Source: Pseudooceanicola nanhaiensis
GTDB lineage: Bacteria; Pseudomonadota; Alphaproteobacteria; Rhodobacterales; Rhodobacteraceae
Length of the DNA: 64,000 nt
Assembly: GCF_020171315.1 (NCBI RefSeq)
Contig: NZ_JAIUZP010000008.1
Span: 248,001 to 312,000, forward strand
Direction: 5' to 3'
How positions within the stretch are numbered: position 1 is the stretch's first letter; each line of letters opens with the position of its first letter. The notes under the pieces are model-generated. The model was not told where the DNA came from, searched no databases, and saw only the letters and a list, made by a program, of their open reading frames with translations. Made by a program: the position numbers and the translations under genes. Shown here piece by piece: positions 61,104-64,000 of the stretch.

Positions 61104-62420
61104 ATGGAAGCAATCACCAACTTCTCGGTCCGCGTCGTGCAGCGCTGGCTGCCGAGCGCCTTCGTTCTGGCGCTGCTGCTGACCGTGATCGTTTTCGTCC
61201 TCGGCATGGTCGTGGGCGGCGAAGGCCCGATGGCGATGGCCGGGTTCTGGGGCGACGGGTTCGCCAAGCTGTTCAACTTCGGCATGCAGATGACGCTGGT
61301 CCTGCTGACCGGCTACGTTCTGGCCATGACGCCCTTCGTCCAGTCGATGCTGACCGGTCTGACCGGGCTGGCCTCGACGCCGAAGCAGGCCATGGCGATC
61401 ACCATCGTCACCAGCTTCGTCTGCTACTACCTGAACTGGGGCTTCGGCATGGTCGCCGGCGCCATCCTGGCCCGCGAGATGGGCCGCCGGGTGCACATCC
61501 ACTTCCCGCTGATCGTGGCCGCGGCCTACGGCGGTGAGCTGGTGCGTGGCCCCTCCTCCTCGATCCCGCTGGTCATCGCGACCCCGGGCCACTTCCTCGA
61601 GGCGCAGATCGGCATCGTGCCGGTGACCCAGACGCTCTACTCGTGGTGGAACATCCTGCTGACGCTGGCCCTGCTGGCGCTGCTGGTGATCTTCTTCATG
61701 TTCCAGAAACAGCCCGCGAAGATCGAGGTCCTGACCGATACCGACGACGACGACAAGGCGCCCGAGATGGACCGCGCCGACATGTCGCCCTCCGATCGGC
61801 TGGAGCACAGCCGCCTGCCGACGCTCTTCCTCGGCCTTCTGGCGGCGGCCTTCATCATCGACAAGATCGTGGCGGGCACCTTCAGCGTGAACCTGAACAC
61901 GATCATCCTGATCTTCCTGTCGCTGGGCCTCTTGATGCACAAGAGCTCTGCCGCCTATCTCCACGCCGCCGAAAAGGCCGTGGGGGCTGCACGGGGCATC
62001 ATCATCCAGTTCCCGCTCTATGCCGGGATCGCCGGGATGATGACCAACTCCGGCCTCGTGACCGAGTTCTCGAACATGATGATCTCGATCTCCACGCCTG
62101 CCACCTTCCCGGTGGTGACCTTCCTCTCGGCAGGGATCGTGAACTTCTTCATCCCCTCGGGCGGCGGTCAGTGGGCGATCCAGGGCCCGATCGTGATGCA
62201 GGCGGCCTACGAGATCGGCGCAGACCCCGCGCGGACCATCATGGCCTTCACCTGGGGCGATGGCTGGACCAACCAGATCCAGCCGTTCTGGGCCCTGCCC
62301 CTGCTGGGCGTGGCCGGGCTCTCGGCCCGGGACATCATGGGTTACCTGATCATCTGGCTGGGCATCTCCGGCGTGGCAATCGGCGGCACCTTCGTGCTCT
62401 TCGCGCTCTTCGGCGCCTGA
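61104..62420 (+). CDS. atoE: Short-chain fatty acid transporter (AtoE family)
   Basis: A 438-residue integral membrane protein with about ten segments. The conserved GELVRGPSSSIPLVIATPGHFLE and PSGGGQWAIQGPIV motifs belong to the AtoE short-chain fatty acid transporter family. It would take up acetoacetate, butyrate or related acids at the inner membrane. A GAGGAG precedes ATG 61104. No ato genes are adjacent. Acidic loop DTDDDDKAPEMDRADMSP separates the two halves. Confidence 0.88.
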   Translation: MEAITNFSVRVVQRWLPSAFVLALLLTVIVFVLGMVVGGEGPMAMAGFWGDGFAKLFNFGMQMTLVLLTGYVLAMTPFVQSMLTGLTGLASTPKQAMAITIVTSFVCYYLNWGFGMVAGAILAREMGRRVHIHFPLIVAAAYGGELVRGPSSSIPLVIATPGHFLEAQIGIVPVTQTLYSWWNILLTLALLALLVIFFMFQKQPAKIEVLTDTDDDDKAPEMDRADMSPSDRLEHSRLPTLFLGLLAAAFIIDKIVAGTFSVNLNTIILIFLSLGLLMHKSSAAYLHAAEKAVGAARGIIIQFPLYAGIAGMMTNSGLVTEFSNMMISISTPATFPVVTFLSAGIVNFFIPSGGGQWAIQGPIVMQAAYEIGADPARTIMAFTWGDGWTNQIQPFWALPLLGVAGLSARDIMGYLIIWLGISGVAIGGTFVLFALFGA

Positions 62421-62445
62421 GCCAGCCCCCCCCCCTGACAACGCG

Positions 62446-62475
62446 AAAGCCCGGGCCGATGGACCCGGGCTTTTT
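62446..62475 (+). terminator. atoE terminator
   Basis: AAAGCCCGGG and CCCGGGCTTT form a 10-bp stem with a partly paired loop, followed by TT and a T-rich end. It starts 26 bases after the atoE stop. Confidence 0.9.
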
Positions 62476-62494
62476 CATGTCTGGCCGCCTCGGA

Positions 62495-62962
62495 TCAGAC
62501 CGCGACGAAGGACCGGATGATCACCATCTCGCCGGGCCGCGCGCTTTCCACCGTGCCGAGGAAGAAACGCGTGTTGAGCCAGGCATAGGGCCCTTCCGGC
62601 GCCTCGACCCGGATGTGCGAGCGGCGGTAGGTCGGCTGGCCGGTCTCGTCCTTCACCACCATGGCGTGGTTGCGGATCTCGATCGTCACGCCGTCGTCGG
62701 TCTGCATGTGATAGATCGCCTCCAGCTCCTTCACCCCGTCGCGGCGTTCGCGTTGCAGGTCGAAGCCGCCGGGCAGCACGACACCCTTGAAGGGGCGCGG
62801 ATCGGCGCTCTCGGGCGCCAGCACGCCCTTGAAGGTGCCCCCGGTGATCGGCACCACGTTGCGCACGCCAAGCGGGCCGGGTCCGTTCACGCGGGTCTTG
62901 GAAATCAGCACCTCCGCCTCCCAGCAGGGCAGCAGGCGGGGCTCGGTATTGGAAAAGCTCAT
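62495..62962 (-). CDS. DUF3237 protein
   Basis: A 155-residue protein of the DUF3237 family. GTFKGVLAPESADPRPFKGVVLPGGFDLQRER and YRRSHIRVEAPEGPYAWLNTRFFLGT represent the beta-barrel core. Family function is unknown; members are frequent in soil and marine Proteobacteria. It lies between atoE and the TRAP transporter gene, convergent with atoE and separated from the transporter gene by 115 bases and a terminator. Confidence 0.85.
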   Translation of the reverse strand: MSFSNTEPRLLPCWEAEVLISKTRVNGPGPLGVRNVVPITGGTFKGVLAPESADPRPFKGVVLPGGFDLQRERRDGVKELEAIYHMQTDDGVTIEIRNHAMVVKDETGQPTYRRSHIRVEAPEGPYAWLNTRFFLGTVESARPGEMVIIRSFVAV

Positions 62963-63025
62963 GGTCGGTCCTCGTCAGATAGTCCCGGCGTAGGAGCCGC
63001 CCAACCTCATGACAAGGCAAAAGAA

Positions 63026-63053
63026 AAACCGGGGCGCCCCCACGCCCCGGTTT
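63026..63053 (-). terminator. Terminator of the TRAP transporter transcript
   Basis: AAACCGGGGCG and CGCCCCGGTTT form an 11-bp stem with a CCCCCA loop. On the minus strand it is followed by TTTCTTTT, so it ends transcription of the transporter gene. Confidence 0.85.
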
Positions 63054-63077
63054 CCCCTTCCCAGCGATCCGATCCGA

Positions 63078-64000
63078 TCACTTCGTGATCGTTTCGGGCC
63101 CCATCAACTGGGTTGGAAGCCATGTCGAGATGATCGGCACATAGGTGACGATGATCAGGAAGACGAAGAGCACCGCGAGGAAGGGCAGCGCCGCCTTCAC
63201 CACCCGCATCATGGGCATCCCTGCGACACCGGAGGTGACGAAGAGGTTGAGGCCCACGGGCGGAGTGATCATGCCGATCTCCATGTTCACGACCATGATG
63301 ATCCCGAGGTGGATCGGGTCGATCCCCAGTTCGATGGCAATCGGGAACACCAGCGGCGCAACGATCACCAGCAGGCCCGAGGGCTCCATGAACTGGCCGC
63401 CGATCAGCAGGATCACGTTGACGATCACGAGGAACATCACCGGGCCGAAACCTGCGGAGAGCATTGCCTCTGCCACATGCTGGGGCACCTGCTCGTCGGT
63501 GAGGACGTGCTTCAGGATCAGCGCGTTGGCAATGACGAACATCAGCGTGATGGTCAGCTTGCCGGCCTCGAAGAGGGTGCGCTGCGTGTCGCGGTGGAAC
63601 CATGCGGTGACCAGGGCGATCGGCTTCTGCCACAGGGCACGGCGCTTGCCGCCCCCGCGCTCCGACAGCGGGCCCATGTCGCGGTAGATGAAGTTTGCCG
63701 CGATGAAGGCATAGATCGAGGCCACGGCGGCGGCTTCGGTCGGCGTGAAGATCGCGCCGGTGATGCCGGGGATACCGTAGATGCCCACCATGATGATGAC
63801 GATCAGCATGAGGCCCCAGAAGGCGTCACGGAAGCTGTCTGCAACCTCGCCCCAGCCCAGCCAGACGCCCTTGGGCATGCCCTTGATGCGCGCCATGATG
63901 TAGATGGTGACCATCAGCATCAGACCGGCCAGCAGGCCCGGGAAGACCCCGGCGAGGAACATGCGGCCGACGGAGACGTCGACGGCGGTGGCATAGACGA
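63078..64000 (-). CDS. dctM: TRAP transporter large permease subunit (DctM type), 5' end outside window
   Basis: The 3' part, about 307 codons, of a DctM-type TRAP permease; the frame continues past 64000, so the start is missing. Hydrophobic segments alternate with loops, and GQFMEPSGLLVIVAPLVFPIAIELGIDPIHLGIIMVVNMEIGMITPPVGLNLFV is the family core (quoted here only for location, residues about 190-250; key words GQFMEP and ITPPVGLN). An insertion near FIYRDMGPLSERGGGKRR is longer than in E. coli-type DctM. Substrate would be set by the periplasmic DctP, not in the window. Confidence 0.9.
   Translation of the reverse strand, partial: VYATAVDVSVGRMFLAGVFPGLLAGLMLMVTIYIMARIKGMPKGVWLGWGEVADSFRDAFWGLMLIVIIMVGIYGIPGITGAIFTPTEAAAVASIYAFIAANFIYRDMGPLSERGGGKRRALWQKPIALVTAWFHRDTQRTLFEAGKLTITLMFVIANALILKHVLTDEQVPQHVAEAMLSAGFGPVMFLVIVNVILLIGGQFMEPSGLLVIVAPLVFPIAIELGIDPIHLGIIMVVNMEIGMITPPVGLNLFVTSGVAGMPMMRVVKAALPFLAVLFVFLIIVTYVPIISTWLPTQLMGPETITK

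Noticed and set aside
1-64000. CRISPR arrays, tRNA or rRNA genes, insertion sequences
   Set aside because: No regularly spaced direct repeats, cloverleaf sequences or transposase genes were seen. The palindromes recorded are dispersed and not spaced as an array.

Overview
The window is high-GC DNA (about two thirds G+C) from a member of the Rhodobacterales, most likely the marine Roseobacter group. The protein set (DUF2842, small DHCW-type cupin, TRAP transporter, C-P lyase operon, glutamine-synthetase-like amine genes) and the recurrent intergenic elements fit that order. The genus cannot be fixed from sequence alone. No tRNA, rRNA, CRISPR array, insertion sequence or phage gene was seen. 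Both ends cut genes: an NRPS on the left and a TRAP transporter subunit on the right.

Layout. 1-4594: 3' end of a non-ribosomal peptide synthetase, a phosphopantetheinyl transferase and a membrane-anchored CocE/NonD hydrolase. 5029-14757: exopolysaccharide genes (two GT4 glycosyltransferases, a Wzc/ExoP-type tyrosine autokinase, a Wzy-like polymerase, a secreted glycosidase and a pyruvyl transferase). 14770-29842: a phosphonate catabolism region holding two complete chemistries. The hydrolytic route phnW-phnA-phnY turns 2-aminoethylphosphonate into acetate and phosphate and has its own LysR regulator. The C-P lyase operon phnG-H-I-(HAD)-J-K-L-N-M is divergent from the GntR regulator phnF, which is followed by a second, divergent phnM. 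A 23S rRNA pseudouridine synthase gene lies between the two routes. 30031-49776: mostly housekeeping (cytochrome c, metR/metF, an orphan molybdenum hydroxylase subunit, ornithine decarboxylase with an Lrp regulator, valS, purA, secG, pyrG, ppk2). 50005-58408: an apparent operon with an amino-acid-type ABC transporter, two glutamine-synthetase homologues, a class I amidotransferase and a PuuB-like oxidase, most simply read as uptake and gamma-glutamylation of a polyamine or related amine. 58679-64000: a phosphonate-associated acyltransferase, a creatininase-family hydrolase, a RidA protein, a short-chain fatty acid transporter, a DUF3237 protein and the TRAP permease.

The most notable structure is non-coding. 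Seven copies of an AT-rich double palindrome (two adjacent palindromes, almost all centred on TTCGAA) are scattered through the window. Stem sequences differ between copies but stay self-complementary. One copy sits at the phnJ-phnK junction and encodes residues 3-18 of PhnK. A second family, a G-rich double hairpin preceded by an AT box, has three clear copies and one degenerate copy. The start codon of the pseudouridine synthase gene lies inside a perfect 16-bp hairpin. Function names rest on motifs recognised by eye; no database search was possible.
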